A DNA stretch of 21,041 nucleotides from a virus. Shown here piece by piece: positions 1 through 9,231 of this stretch. The position numbers and the translations under genes are program-made. The notes beneath the pieces are model-generated. The model made no database searches. It was given only the letters and a program-made list of their open reading frames with translations, and had not been told where the DNA came from. The stretch covers positions 1 through 21,041 of the IMG/VR virus record IMGVR_UViG_3300030450_000653; one strand, given 5' to 3'. Position 1 is the stretch's first letter. Every line of letters starts with the position of its first letter.

Positions 1-272
1 TGTTCAATCTTAGAATCCAAGTTGCTTTCTAAATCGGCAACTGCATCTTCACCCATAGCGGCTTCAACCCAACCTTGTACCATAGCTTCTGTAACATCTG
101 CTAATGGTGTAAAGTTTTCAAGCTCTTCTGTGTTTAAAGATTGCGTGCCATAAGATGATGCAGAAAAATCTCCTACATCTTTAGAAACTCGCCAATGCAC
201 ATTATAGATTACTCCTTCATGTCCATTATGTTCGTGTGTATACACATCTATTGTTTTGCAATTCCATTCCAT
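1..272 (-). CDS. DUF7936-like small phage protein (partial, 3' end off window)
   Basis: An open frame starts at the ATG at 272 and runs 90 codons to the left edge with no stop, so the C-terminus is missing. It begins MEWNCKTIDVYTHEH and later reads TPLADVTEAMVQGWV. This pattern (M-x-W-x-C-K-T-I-D near the start, a polar beta-rich middle, then a T-E-A-x-V-x-x-W helix) matches my memory of the DUF7936 family found beside tail-fibre genes in marine cyanophages and pelagiphages. Its function is unknown. A strong ribosome-binding site (AGAGGAG, about 6 bases before the ATG) lies in the last codons of the tail-fibre gene, whose stop is 1 base away, so the two are translationally linked. The family assignment is from memory; the reading frame itself is clear. 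Confidence 0.75.
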   Translation of the reverse strand, partial: MEWNCKTIDVYTHEHNGHEGVIYNVHWRVSKDVGDFSASSYGTQSLNTEELENFTPLADVTEAMVQGWVEAAMGEDAVADLESNLDSKIE

Positions 273-273
273 A

Positions 274-3200
274 TTATTCTCCTCTTAAATCTGCAATTTG
301 ACTTTTTAGTTTTTCTATTTGTTCTTGTTGCTCTTGCATACCTTTTACAAGATGCGTTACAAGTTTACTATAATCCATTTGATAATAACCATCATCATTT
401 TGATTTACAGAATTTGGCACAAGCTCTTCTACCTCTTGAGCAATCAAACCTTCGTCTGCTTTATTATCAGCTTTCCAATTATAGGCTACAGGATTGAGAT
501 TATTAATTACATCTAATCCTCTTGCACTTCCTGTGACTTCTTTTAGTCTAGCATCTGATGTAGTGTTATAAGCAACTCCTGTAGAGCTTACTTGAGTTAT
601 TGAACCTAAAGCAGTTCCAGTTCTTCTAAAAGCTATATAAGTATCACCATTAGCAGCAGAACCATTATGTCCTATGTTTACTTTTATGCCACCTGAATAC
701 GGATTAACGTCAAAACCATCGTTTGATTCAATAGCTGTTGCAGCAACCAACAAGTTGCCTGATCCATCAATACGCGCCCTTTCTGTTGAACTAGTTTCAA
801 ATATAGTATTACTTGTTGGATTTATTACAACATTTGCTGCACTATTTAAACAATGTATTTCAAAATCTGAGCTTTGTAGTAGTTCAACAGATTTATTTCC
901 AGAGTCTTGCAGTCTTATAGTAGCAGTTCCACTTCTTTCTATTTCTAAACCACTTCCTGTATTAAATGAAGGACTTGCAGTTCCTAGGCCTAAGTTGCCT
1001 GAAGAATCAATCCTTGCAGTTTCTAAAACTGAAGTTCCATTAAATCTTCTAAAAACAATTTCTCCATGTGAAGTATTGTTTCTGCTTGTAAGAAACATAT
1101 CGCCTGAATCACTTGAAATATCTGCTATTTGATTTGTGCCATCACTATCTTCAATTCTAATTTGAGCTGCTGAACCTTTAAGATGTAATATTTTACTAGG
1201 ACTTGTAGTTCCTATACCCACATTTCCTGAAGCATCAATTCTGACCTTCTCAGAATTATTAACTTGAAATCTCATATAGTTTGAGCCATGGTCATAAAGT
1301 ATTTGACCTATATTATTATCTTGAGGGTCACCAAAATTTACATATCCAAAAGAAGTATTATCTGTTGTTTGTAACTCTATACCTGCTGAAGAAGCAGCAA
1401 TATCTAAAGGTGCTGAAGGTGAAGTCTCTCCTATACCAACATTTCCTGAACTATCTATACGCATTTTTTCAGCACCATTTGAACCAAGCAATAATTCTCC
1501 ATTACTAGAACCTGCAAAAAGACCTAAGAAATCACTTGCGCCTGCTGTTATTTGAACTCCTGCATCTCCTGAAGCTGGACTATCTGCAAGTGTAAAGTTA
1601 AGGTCTCTATTACCAGAATTTAAATGTAACAGAGATGAAGGACTTGCAGTTCCGATTCCAACTCCACCTTCACTATCTAAAACTAATTGATTTGCATTTG
1701 CAGTGCCACCATTTAAACCTCTAAGTTGTAAATCAACATCATTTGAACCATTTGAAACAGCAGTTACAAAACCTGTAGAACTACTTGCATGGATCATAAC
1801 TCCCTGTGCTGCACCATAAGCATTTGTGCCTGTTGCATGATCTCCTGTAAAAACCCCTGCACCAGAAACATCTAGTTTTTCTTTTGCAGTTGTAGTATTG
1901 ATCCCAACGTTGCCTTCCATCAAAAGTATTCTTGATGTTGTGCTTGTTCTTGGAATTAAAACTAAGTCTCCATTAATTCCTGAATAAGCAGATGTTGACA
2001 TACCAATAAATCCTGCTGTTTGTGAACTTGGAGTAGAAGCAATATCACCAAATCTTAAACCAACTCCATTTGCATCTAACACCTCTAATTTTGTATTAGG
2101 ACTTGTAGTTCCCAGACCTAAGTTTCCTGAAGAATCAATACGCATTCTTTCTGCTGATGCTGTGCTGATAGCCATGTGATCAGTTGCATGATCATATTCT
2201 ATAGAACCCCTGTAAGCTGTTGTGCCACCTGTCCCTGCAAAAGAATCTGCAAACAATAAAGTGCTACTGCTAGAAGTGTTAGCACTAATAGTTATGCCAG
2301 TATCACCATCGCTGTTGACAACTAAATTTCTACCTCTTGAATTAAAAGAACTTGGATTATCAGTTCCTATACCAACATTTCCTGAAGAATCTATACGCAT
2401 CCTTTCTGTAGTTCCTGAACCTCCAACATTAAATGTCATAAAGTCATTACCAAAAACAGCAGCAGTTATTGATGATTTTAATGAGCCACCATTAGCAAAT
2501 CCTAAACCTGCAACTGTTGTTCCTGAAGCACCATTATTATCTGATACTATGGCATAAGTTGTATTTCCTGCTGAATTATCATTAACTTGTAATTTATGTG
2601 AAGGACTTGTAGTTCCTATACCAACTCTTTGAGCAGAAGTAACTCTTAATGCTTCAGAACCACTTGTAACAATTCTGAATGTGTCATCAGAAACAAAGCC
2701 AAAAAACGTGTCTGTATCTCCTGCGTGTTTTACATTTGCAGTTATTGTAAAATCAGCACCATCAACAGCTAAATTACCACCAACAGTTACATTTTCATTG
2801 AAGGTTGCTCTCCCTGCATTAGACATATCAAGGGTAAGGGCAGTAATTTCGCTTCCACCATCATTACCTCTAAACAACATATCTTTATCAGATACCCTAG
2901 ACCTTATATAAAAATCACCACTATTATTATTTAAGCTAAATGTTCCAACAATAGTTCCATCATCACTTAATATAATATCTCCACCACCTGCATCTAATGT
3001 GAGGTCTGCTCCTACATCTATACTTAAATCAGCAGCATCAGAAATAGTAGAACCATTAATTGTTATATCGTCAACTGTTAAACTATCAGCAGTTACTGAG
3101 CCTGTTACATCTAAACCTGAACTTGTAACTCTTGTAACTTCAGTTGATGAAATTGAAGTCCTTATAAAAGGTGATCCTGAATTATAAAAACCTTGTATTA

Positions 3201-5091
3201 AACCATAATCTTCATCAGAAGATGCACCTAAAGCTATTGTTTGATTGCCTGAATCGGCACTTTTAATTGTTAATCCTGCTGATGCAGAATTTTTGATTAC
3301 TAAATCATCTGCACTTCCTAAAGCATCAGATGATGGGTCTGTAGTTCCTATGCCAACCTGATTATTTGAAACATCTACAAATAAAGTTCCACTATCAAAG
3401 TTTGCATCACCACTAACAGTTAATCCTGTTAATGTTCCAACACTTGTAATATTAGTTTGTGCAGCACCTGTTACTGTTGCTGCTGTTCCTGATACATTTC
3501 CTGTTATATTACCAGTAACATCTCCCTCTAAGTTAGAAACCAAAGTTCCAACTGCATATCCTGTTCCAGAAGTGTTTACTGTTGTTGTTGGTTCAGCTTG
3601 TAAATCTTTGAATAGTTTGAACTTACCGCTATCGGATGCATCTCTGAATAATCCTGCATATAAGTCTTGTGATCCTGAGGTGTCATACAATCCATAAAAA
3701 CCTATATCAACACTATCAGCACCACTATTTGATTTTGCTAGCTTGATAAGTGGATCTTCGACTTCTAGTGTTTGAGTATTAACGCTTGTTGTAGTGCCAT
3801 TGACTGTTAGATTACCTGCAATAGTTACATTATCAGGCAAACCTATTATTACGCTTGCAGTCTCACTTCCTGATCCAGATACTTCAATCTCATTAGTTGT
3901 TCCTGAAATTGTAGATACATAATTGCCTGTAGTATCTGTGCCAAGTGCTACGCTGTTTGCAGCTATTGTTGTTGATAAGGTAATATCGCCTGTGCCATCA
4001 AAATTAACACCTGAAGCAGTTACATCACCTGACAATGCTATTGATCTTGCAGTAGCTAGAGCAGTTGCAGTATCAGCTACAACGCCTGATAGATTATTGA
4101 TAAATGTATTTGTTACTCTTGCATCGATAGCTGCATTTGATCTTGCATCTGTGTAATAAAGATTAGATGATCCTTCTGATATATCGTCTGTGTCGCCAGT
4201 TAATCCACTTATAACAGGTGGTGTATAAGTAAATACACCTGTTGAGCTATTGTAAGCAATAGCACCATTACCACTTGCAGTTCCTTCTGATCCAATGCTT
4301 AATGTTCCTCTCGCTCTTGCATTTGTAAAATACAAATTGGTAGAACCCTCGCCAATATCATCGCTATCAAAAGTATGTGATCCGCCTAAAGCTATAGCTT
4401 GAGAATTTATAGTTACACTTGAGTTTGCAAGCTTGCTGTTTGCTATAGAGCCTGCAAGCATAGCATTTGTAATACCACTTGCTTTTACTCTTAAAGTATC
4501 TGAATCAATTTCTATGGAAGAATCATCAACACTTACTGCTAAAGTTACATCTCCTGAAGTTCCGCCACCTGTAAGACCATCACCTGCAACAACACTTGTA
4601 ATATCAGCAGAGTTAGTATTTGCAATTGTTAATGTGCCTGCTGCATCATCATAAGTAAGACTTATACCGCTTCCTGCTGTAAGTAAAGAATTTACCTGAT
4701 CGTCAACTCTTTCATTAGTAAAATATAAATTGCTTGAGCCTTCACTAACAGAATCACTATTAAATGAAATGTTAGCAGTTCCATCAAAACTTACACCATT
4801 TATTGTTCTTGCTGTTGCAAGTGCTGTTGCAGTAGCACTATTGCCTGTAATATCACCTGTAAAGCTGTTTGAAGTTGTTATGCTTATACCTGTTGTTATC
4901 CAATCACTATTTGCAGAATTTCTTAACTTTAAAACATTGTTAGCTGTATCAACCCAAAGCTGATAAGCATAAGTTGTGCTTGGAGCAGTAGCGTTGCTGT
5001 TGTTTGAAACAATAGCTAAAAGTGCATTATTTAAATCTGCTCTAAAATCTGCTCCTGTTTGGTTAGCTATGTTGTAATCATGTGTTGCCAT
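274..5091 (-). CDS. Tail fibre / receptor-binding protein with C-terminal S74 intramolecular chaperone
   Basis: This 1605-residue fibre is the likely host-recognition protein. Residues 1-70 (MATHDYNIANQTGADFRADL onward) form an N-terminal domain that I recall from marine phage fibres and that probably anchors it to the tail tip. Three EGSSNLYFTN-type repeats lie between about residues 113 and 320. Around residue 430-490 is a D-P-L-I-K-L / D-S-V-D-I-G-F-Y-G segment also seen in cyanophage fibres. From about residue 575 to 1510, copies of a R-I-D-S-S-G-N-V-G-I-G-T motif recur every 70-85 residues. The C-terminus is a Peptidase_S74 domain: the S-x4-K pair (TSDARLK, Ser1512 and Lys1517) fits its self-cleavage dyad, followed by the conserved LIAQEVEELVP segment and a terminal coiled coil. 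Cleavage before Ser1512 would release a 94-residue chaperone after trimer folding. The start has a good ribosome-binding site (GAGGA, 6 bases upstream). The family is secure; the receptor is unknown. Confidence 0.92.
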   Translation of the reverse strand: MATHDYNIANQTGADFRADLNNALLAIVSNNSNATAPSTTYAYQLWVDTANNVLKLRNSANSDWITTGISITTSNSFTGDITGNSATATALATARTINGVSFDGTANISFNSDSVSEGSSNLYFTNERVDDQVNSLLTAGSGISLTYDDAAGTLTIANTNSADITSVVAGDGLTGGGTSGDVTLAVSVDDSSIEIDSDTLRVKASGITNAMLAGSIANSKLANSSVTINSQAIALGGSHTFDSDDIGEGSTNLYFTNARARGTLSIGSEGTASGNGAIAYNSSTGVFTYTPPVISGLTGDTDDISEGSSNLYYTDARSNAAIDARVTNTFINNLSGVVADTATALATARSIALSGDVTASGVNFDGTGDITLSTTIAANSVALGTDTTGNYVSTISGTTNEIEVSGSGSETASVIIGLPDNVTIAGNLTVNGTTTSVNTQTLEVEDPLIKLAKSNSGADSVDIGFYGLYDTSGSQDLYAGLFRDASDSGKFKLFKDLQAEPTTTVNTSGTGYAVGTLVSNLEGDVTGNITGNVSGTAATVTGAAQTNITSVGTLTGLTVSGDANFDSGTLFVDVSNNQVGIGTTDPSSDALGSADDLVIKNSASAGLTIKSADSGNQTIALGASSDEDYGLIQGFYNSGSPFIRTSISSTEVTRVTSSGLDVTGSVTADSLTVDDITINGSTISDAADLSIDVGADLTLDAGGGDIILSDDGTIVGTFSLNNNSGDFYIRSRVSDKDMLFRGNDGGSEITALTLDMSNAGRATFNENVTVGGNLAVDGADFTITANVKHAGDTDTFFGFVSDDTFRIVTSGSEALRVTSAQRVGIGTTSPSHKLQVNDNSAGNTTYAIVSDNNGASGTTVAGLGFANGGSLKSSITAAVFGNDFMTFNVGGSGTTERMRIDSSGNVGIGTDNPSSFNSRGRNLVVNSDGDTGITISANTSSSSTLLFADSFAGTGGTTAYRGSIEYDHATDHMAISTASAERMRIDSSGNLGLGTTSPNTKLEVLDANGVGLRFGDIASTPSSQTAGFIGMSTSAYSGINGDLVLIPRTSTTSRILLMEGNVGINTTTAKEKLDVSGAGVFTGDHATGTNAYGAAQGVMIHASSSTGFVTAVSNGSNDVDLQLRGLNGGTANANQLVLDSEGGVGIGTASPSSLLHLNSGNRDLNFTLADSPASGDAGVQITAGASDFLGLFAGSSNGELLLGSNGAEKMRIDSSGNVGIGETSPSAPLDIAASSAGIELQTTDNTSFGYVNFGDPQDNNIGQILYDHGSNYMRFQVNNSEKVRIDASGNVGIGTTSPSKILHLKGSAAQIRIEDSDGTNQIADISSDSGDMFLTSRNNTSHGEIVFRRFNGTSVLETARIDSSGNLGLGTASPSFNTGSGLEIERSGTATIRLQDSGNKSVELLQSSDFEIHCLNSAANVVINPTSNTIFETSSTERARIDGSGNLLVAATAIESNDGFDVNPYSGGIKVNIGHNGSAANGDTYIAFRRTGTALGSITQVSSTGVAYNTTSDARLKEVTGSARGLDVINNLNPVAYNWKADNKADEGLIAQEVEELVPNSVNQNDDGYYQMDYSKLVTHLVKGMQEQQEQIEKLKSQIADLRGE
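540..561 (-). other. S74 autocleavage dyad site in tail fibre
   Basis: The codons for TSDARLK place Ser1512 (556-558) and Lys1517 (541-543) in the S-x4-K arrangement that is the catalytic dyad of endosialidase-type intramolecular chaperones. In that family the chain is cut just before the serine. Both residues are intact here, so the fibre is predicted to mature by autocleavage. Confidence 0.75.
690..2660 (-). repeat. About nine tandem 70-85 residue modules in the tail fibre
   Basis: Within the fibre gene a motif of the form R-(I/V)-D-(S/A)-S-G-N-(V/L)-G-(I/L)-G-(T/E)-x-S-P-S recurs. DNA copies on the plus strand, usually beginning near cctgaagaatcaatacgc or a variant, start near 757, 998, 1224, 1445, 1655, 1900, 2124, 2380 and 2620. 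The spacing is thus about 205-255 bases. The motif is best kept at MRIDSSGNVGIGT; the stretches between copies are more divergent. An isolated weaker copy (NNQVGIGTTDPSS) lies near 3350. This is a coding repeat typical of trimeric beta-structured fibre shafts. Confidence 0.8.
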
Positions 5092-5150
5092 ATTTTGTCC
5101 TCGTTTCTATTGTAGTCTAGTAGCTGATATTTTGTAATATAAATACTTCA
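5092..5150 (-). other. Short intergenic leader before the tail-fibre gene
   Basis: This 59-base gap between the gpJ-like stop and the fibre ATG is one of only a few true gaps in the operon. It carries the fibre ribosome-binding site (GAGGA). I see no convincing terminator; the best stem is an AT-only 5-base-pair ATATT/AATAT pairing. A transcription start could lie here but no clear -35/-10 pair is visible. Confidence 0.4.
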
Positions 5151-8081
5151 TTATTGGGTATTATCTATAAAAACATATAAAGATTGATAAGTTGAATTTA
5201 ATTTTGTAATCCACCTAACACGCCATTTAACTCTTCTGGTATTTGATCCTGAAGTCGGTAATCCTGTGATTGAGCCATTGTAAACAAAGATATATGTTCT
5301 AAAAGTTCCTGCATCAAACTCTACATTTTGAATACCACCTGCTGCTTGCACATAAGACGTTCCATTGTTTACGCTATACTCTAAAACTCCATTTGTGCAA
5401 TCACCATAAACTCCTGACCAAATAGCTTGATACTTTGCGTTGTTTCTTACATTCTCAATATCCATTTCTAAGTAAGAACCTAGTGTTGTTGTGTTGGTTG
5501 TAAAATCAGTTGATCCTCTTTGAAATTCACTTCCAAAAACTGATAAAGGAACAGTGACGCCATCGTGTGCAACAATATCTGCTGATACATTAGCAAAATG
5601 TTTTACAGCTAAAGTATCAACATTTACTCTCGCAGAATCTAAAGTATCAGAAGTAATACTGTTTGCACTTAGATTTGATACCTTTGCATCTGTAATTGCA
5701 TCATCTTGAACGTCTGCTGTTTTGATAGGCTCATTGCTTACTGTAAAAGTTAGTGTAGTAGCTGCTGATTCTGCTCCAATAGAATTTATAGATGTTACAG
5801 AAGCAACATAGTTTGTTCCTGTTTTAATAAAATTAAGATCAATTTTTGTATCGTTTACAATCCTGTTATGAACCTCGTTACCACTTGAATCAACTATGGA
5901 AACTCTGAACTCTTTAGATGGATAGGTTGTGGGATTGCTCCAAGATAAAAATGGTCTTCCTGTTGAGCTTGCATTTGTGTCGGTAAAAGCCAAAGAGGTA
6001 ACTTTACTTGTTTCTGTTCCTGTAGGAATTATTGATTCTTCGCCGACGTTTTCAGCAGGTGGCGTTGCTGACCAAGTATATATATCAACGTATTCTAAAG
6101 CTTGTATGCCAACCAAACCATTATCTAAAAGATTTACTGTTTCAACCCTGTAGTTAGCACTTGATAAGTTGTAAGGACTATAAGTTATATCAACAACATC
6201 TCCTGCTGTAAGATTGAGCAACCTAGGTGTAGCTACGAAAGATATAGTTTTTTGTTTTCGACTTCTTTCTAAGATTGCTTTACCCATGTTAAATGCATTA
6301 TATGGATTTGTAATATATTGAAATTCAACTGTTGTTTCTAATTCTTCTCCACCATCATCATTTTTATAAGTTGTTGTGCTGTCGTTATGAAAAACAGTTT
6401 TAGTATCTGATTCATATTTTTTTTGTGCATTGAAAAATTGGACAACAACTTTATTAAGTTTTTCAGCTTTATCTTCATATCTAATTTTTATACCTGAATC
6501 GATTATATGATCATCAGTAATACTGAAAGAAGATGAAGCAGTGTCCTCTACTAAAACACTATACTTACCATCAATATAATTTAAAAATCCTCGCATATTA
6601 GATAATAAATCTCTTGCGTTATCTAAAACAGTTTCATTTGTGTCTAGCACACCATCACATTGCAATCTTCTTGTTTGAGTTAAAACACTTCCTGATTCGC
6701 TATCATACATAAATTTACCAACTGCACTTCCACCACCATTACCTGTATCAGATGAATTAGCTAACACAGTTGTTAAATTTAAATCAGTTGCTTCTATGGT
6801 AAAAGTATTAGCATCTACAATTGTTGCAATCGTATAACCTTTGTTAAGAACAGTTGTAGTAATATTACCACCAAGACTTGTAGCACCTGCAAAAAGCACC
6901 CTATCGTTTGCAGAAGCATTGTGTGAAGTGCAAGTAACAGTAAGTGTTGCATCTCCATTTGTTGCTGAAAAGGTTACACTTTTACTTACTTTTGCAGGCG
7001 GAACGCCATCTGTATAAATTCTATAATTAGTGCTTTGTGTATGTGGTGTAAACCTTTGTATATCAATAACATTATTTTGATTGATAATAACTGAACCACC
7101 ACTATCTTTAACACTAAGCAATTCACCACCTTTTATTTTTTTCCAAGTAGCTTCATCAACAGTAATAAAACCATCTTCTACATCTGCTGAAAAAGTTGCA
7201 GAAGAATATGATCCACCATAATCAGGAACATCGACTACTGTGTCTGCTGTGTTAGCTGCTGTTTGAAATGATTGCAAATCTATTAGTGATGAAGCTAATC
7301 CTTTACCATAATCTTGATGTATATAATCTAAAAGTGTCAACGCTGCATTGTTAGACCACTCATAAGTAGTTGGATCAGCTATTCTATGCGAACCACTGCC
7401 ACCTGTTATTGAGCCATCTAGTCTTGGATCATATAATTTTTTACCTTTTACAACTACTGTTAATTCTGGCACAGAAGTAAACATGCCTTTTTCGTCATAC
7501 TGAAATGATGCTGCTATGTAAGCAATACCTCTTAGTCTGTGGTTACTTGTAAATTTAGCAGACTGTGAAGCATTTAGCATAGGATCAACTGTCTGATCAT
7601 CTGCTCCATGATGTGCGTTAAAAACCATTCTGTATATTTTTGCAGGATCATCACCCGATCTTCCATCACCTCTAAAACTTCCAGAAGATGTTCCGATTTG
7701 GCTAACAGTATTTAATGATCCTGCACCACTAGATATTTTGTCTGATCCTGTATAGTAACCATCTCTGAAAACTGTTGTATCAGATAAAGGAACTCCATTT
7801 ATTTCTATAGTATCTAGTTCAATTGAATCTACTTCACCAAGACATAAACCATATATAACAAATAATTCTTTTGAGTTGCCTGAATCTGTGTCCATATATA
7901 GAAGTGTAGAACCAACCCTTCTTCTCCCATAGATGATTGGAATTTTGCCACCTTGAGCAGTTTTAGTAGCTAGTATATCTTGTCCTTGATCTTGTAGTTC
8001 TTTAGCTGTTCTAAAATTTTTAATACCTACAATTGCAGTTATTATTGTTAAAGCAGTCTGCAAAAATGAAAAAATACCCAC
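5151..8081 (-). CDS. gpJ-like central tail-tip (host specificity) protein
   Basis: This 976-residue protein sits where lambda gene J lies, between the gpL-like gene and the fibre gene. It starts with GTG, overlapping the previous stop as TAGTG, with an AGGTGGGG ribosome-binding site about 6 bases upstream. A hydrophobic N-terminal helix (about residues 4-20) precedes the IPIIYGRRRVGSTLLYMDT segment typical of J-like tip proteins. Residues about 363-447 form a Thr/Asn-rich beta insert. Around residues 550-650 lies the conserved tip region, including NAFNMGKAILERSRKQ and AGDVVDITY. A fibronectin type III-like domain covers about residues 690-790, and a beta-rich tail with an AITDAKV-type linker ends the protein. 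It should form the central hub and spike closing the tail tube and contribute to host contact. No NlpC/P60 or JAB peptidase is fused to it. The assignment is strong by order and sequence character. Confidence 0.85.
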   Translation of the reverse strand: MGIFSFLQTALTIITAIVGIKNFRTAKELQDQGQDILATKTAQGGKIPIIYGRRRVGSTLLYMDTDSGNSKELFVIYGLCLGEVDSIELDTIEINGVPLSDTTVFRDGYYTGSDKISSGAGSLNTVSQIGTSSGSFRGDGRSGDDPAKIYRMVFNAHHGADDQTVDPMLNASQSAKFTSNHRLRGIAYIAASFQYDEKGMFTSVPELTVVVKGKKLYDPRLDGSITGGSGSHRIADPTTYEWSNNAALTLLDYIHQDYGKGLASSLIDLQSFQTAANTADTVVDVPDYGGSYSSATFSADVEDGFITVDEATWKKIKGGELLSVKDSGGSVIINQNNVIDIQRFTPHTQSTNYRIYTDGVPPAKVSKSVTFSATNGDATLTVTCTSHNASANDRVLFAGATSLGGNITTTVLNKGYTIATIVDANTFTIEATDLNLTTVLANSSDTGNGGGSAVGKFMYDSESGSVLTQTRRLQCDGVLDTNETVLDNARDLLSNMRGFLNYIDGKYSVLVEDTASSSFSITDDHIIDSGIKIRYEDKAEKLNKVVVQFFNAQKKYESDTKTVFHNDSTTTYKNDDGGEELETTVEFQYITNPYNAFNMGKAILERSRKQKTISFVATPRLLNLTAGDVVDITYSPYNLSSANYRVETVNLLDNGLVGIQALEYVDIYTWSATPPAENVGEESIIPTGTETSKVTSLAFTDTNASSTGRPFLSWSNPTTYPSKEFRVSIVDSSGNEVHNRIVNDTKIDLNFIKTGTNYVASVTSINSIGAESAATTLTFTVSNEPIKTADVQDDAITDAKVSNLSANSITSDTLDSARVNVDTLAVKHFANVSADIVAHDGVTVPLSVFGSEFQRGSTDFTTNTTTLGSYLEMDIENVRNNAKYQAIWSGVYGDCTNGVLEYSVNNGTSYVQAAGGIQNVEFDAGTFRTYIFVYNGSITGLPTSGSNTRRVKWRVRWITKLNSTYQSLYVFIDNTQ

Positions 8082-8629
8082 TAACTACCCCACCTAATAT
8101 TTGATTTTGTAATATGTGCATACTCTAATCCGACATCGCTTGCAAAAGCTAATTGTTGTGATTCATCAGTAAAGTGCCTTCCTTTTTTTAAGTTCCAATT
8201 TGACCAATGATTTGAACAAGTTACAGTTATTTTTGAACCTGTTTTGCTTTCTTCAACCTCTACATTTTTTATATTTCCTGAGAAATAAGTAAATGCATCT
8301 ATAAATGAATCATTTGAATCAAAAAAACCAAGATAAATATTTACTGAATTATCAATATAGTTTTGATCATCAAATACTGATATCAGCGTTGAATTTATGT
8401 TTGATAACTCAATAGATGTTTCTTCTACTTTAAGCTCTCCTGTTTCTGGTGTTGTGCTTACTGCTATTATTTCACCAGAAGATGTATAGGTATTTGAATC
8501 GTAAGTTACGTCAAACTGATTATCAGTTAATCTAAAAACTGTTGATGTATTTATTTCTAACAGGAAGCAAAATGTATTAGTGGGATTTGCTAGTTGCGTA
8601 AGTAATGATGAACTTAGACTTCTTGACAT
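8081..8629 (-). CDS. gpL-like / DUF2163-like minor tail protein
   Basis: This 182-residue protein (MSRSLSSSLLTQLANPTNTF) lies just before the gpJ-like gene and overlaps its neighbours by single bases (TAATG upstream, TAGTG downstream). It is rich in beta strands. The C-terminal pattern W-S-N-W-N-L-K-K-G-R-H-F-T-D-E-S-Q, followed by a hydrophobic D-x-G-L-E-Y and a terminal W-G, resembles the DUF2163/gpL-type tail hub proteins. Lambda gpL binds an iron-sulphur cluster through C-terminal cysteines. This protein has only two cysteines (one near residue 21, one in VTCSNHW) and no C-terminal cysteine set, so a cluster is unlikely. The role inferred is a ring-forming tail-tip protein between the gpM-like and gpJ-like proteins. 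Confidence 0.7.
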   Translation of the reverse strand: MSRSLSSSLLTQLANPTNTFCFLLEINTSTVFRLTDNQFDVTYDSNTYTSSGEIIAVSTTPETGELKVEETSIELSNINSTLISVFDDQNYIDNSVNIYLGFFDSNDSFIDAFTYFSGNIKNVEVEESKTGSKITVTCSNHWSNWNLKKGRHFTDESQQLAFASDVGLEYAHITKSNIRWGS

Positions 8630-9231
8630 TATTCAATGCACTCTCGCAATGAAAAGCTTATAGAAAACAATCCAGAAGCATCTGTTGTATATAGAACATC
8701 ACTATCTAGATATACTTTAAAGTTTGGTTGATCAACTGTAACTGCTTCGCTGTTTGCAAGCGTAGTTATTATGCTTGGTGATATTGTTGCTGTGCCATTG
8801 CCACTACTATCTGAATCTAAATCTGATTCAAGCATATAAACCTTATCGTGATTTGCAAACTTAATAATATCACCTGCTTTTAAAACATCAGAAGTAGAAT
8901 TATCAAAACCCGACAATGCTATTGTTGAATCACCTACACTATGCGAACCATTAACAACTATATCTGTTTGCGTTCTGTTAAGACCTCTATTTGTAATTGG
9001 ATATGTGTAATCAAACTTATCAAAAGAGTTTTGCTGTTTTTTAAGAAAAGCAAAAACGTCCATAGCATTATCTTTTGATAAAGGTGGTAAGGTGATATCC
9101 AAAGAAAAAAATTGTGAACCATATTTCCTAGTTACTCTTTTACCAGATACAGATTGATTTAATAAATTAGGCCTATTGTCTTGCAATGATAAACTGCTTG
9201 GCTTGATTGTTGTTGGAAAAGTGCCTGACAT
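8629..9231 (-). CDS. gpM-like minor / distal tail protein
   Basis: This 200-residue protein follows the tape measure, the position of lambda M. The N-terminal half (PTTIKPSSLSLQDNRPNLLN, then GSQFFSLDITLPPLSKDNAM) and the C-terminal YTTDASGLFSISFSLRECIE resemble one beta-sandwich split by an insert. The insert, about residues 90-165 (VNGSHSVGDSTIALSGF, AGDIIKFANHDKVYML, and TATISPSI), is a small beta domain I recall in other marine phage tail-tip proteins. The expected role is the distal ring joining the tube to the tip. Start and stop both overlap neighbours as TAATG. Assignment rests on gene order and overall pattern, not on a diagnostic motif. Confidence 0.6.
   Translation of the reverse strand: MSGTFPTTIKPSSLSLQDNRPNLLNQSVSGKRVTRKYGSQFFSLDITLPPLSKDNAMDVFAFLKKQQNSFDKFDYTYPITNRGLNRTQTDIVVNGSHSVGDSTIALSGFDNSTSDVLKAGDIIKFANHDKVYMLESDLDSDSSGNGTATISPSIITTLANSEAVTVDQPNFKVYLDSDVLYTTDASGLFSISFSLRECIE

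Noticed and set aside
195-516. Plus-strand open frames opposite the tail-fibre C-terminus
   Set aside because: They are low-complexity, hydrophobic and isoleucine/phenylalanine-rich translations antisense to the S74 domain, without ribosome-binding sites or recognisable domains.
757-2640. Possible CRISPR-like array because of regularly spaced repeats
   Set aside because: The repeats are imperfect, in frame and encode a conserved peptide motif in a tail fibre, with spacers of over 200 bases.
2222-4963. Several plus-strand frames rich in P, L, S and V opposite the tail fibre
   Set aside because: They arise from antisense reading of a Ser/Thr/Gly-rich repeat gene. They have no recognisable domain and overlap a clear gene.
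5092-5150. Terminator between the gpJ-like and tail-fibre genes
   Set aside because: Only a 5-base-pair AT stem can be drawn and no U-run follows it.
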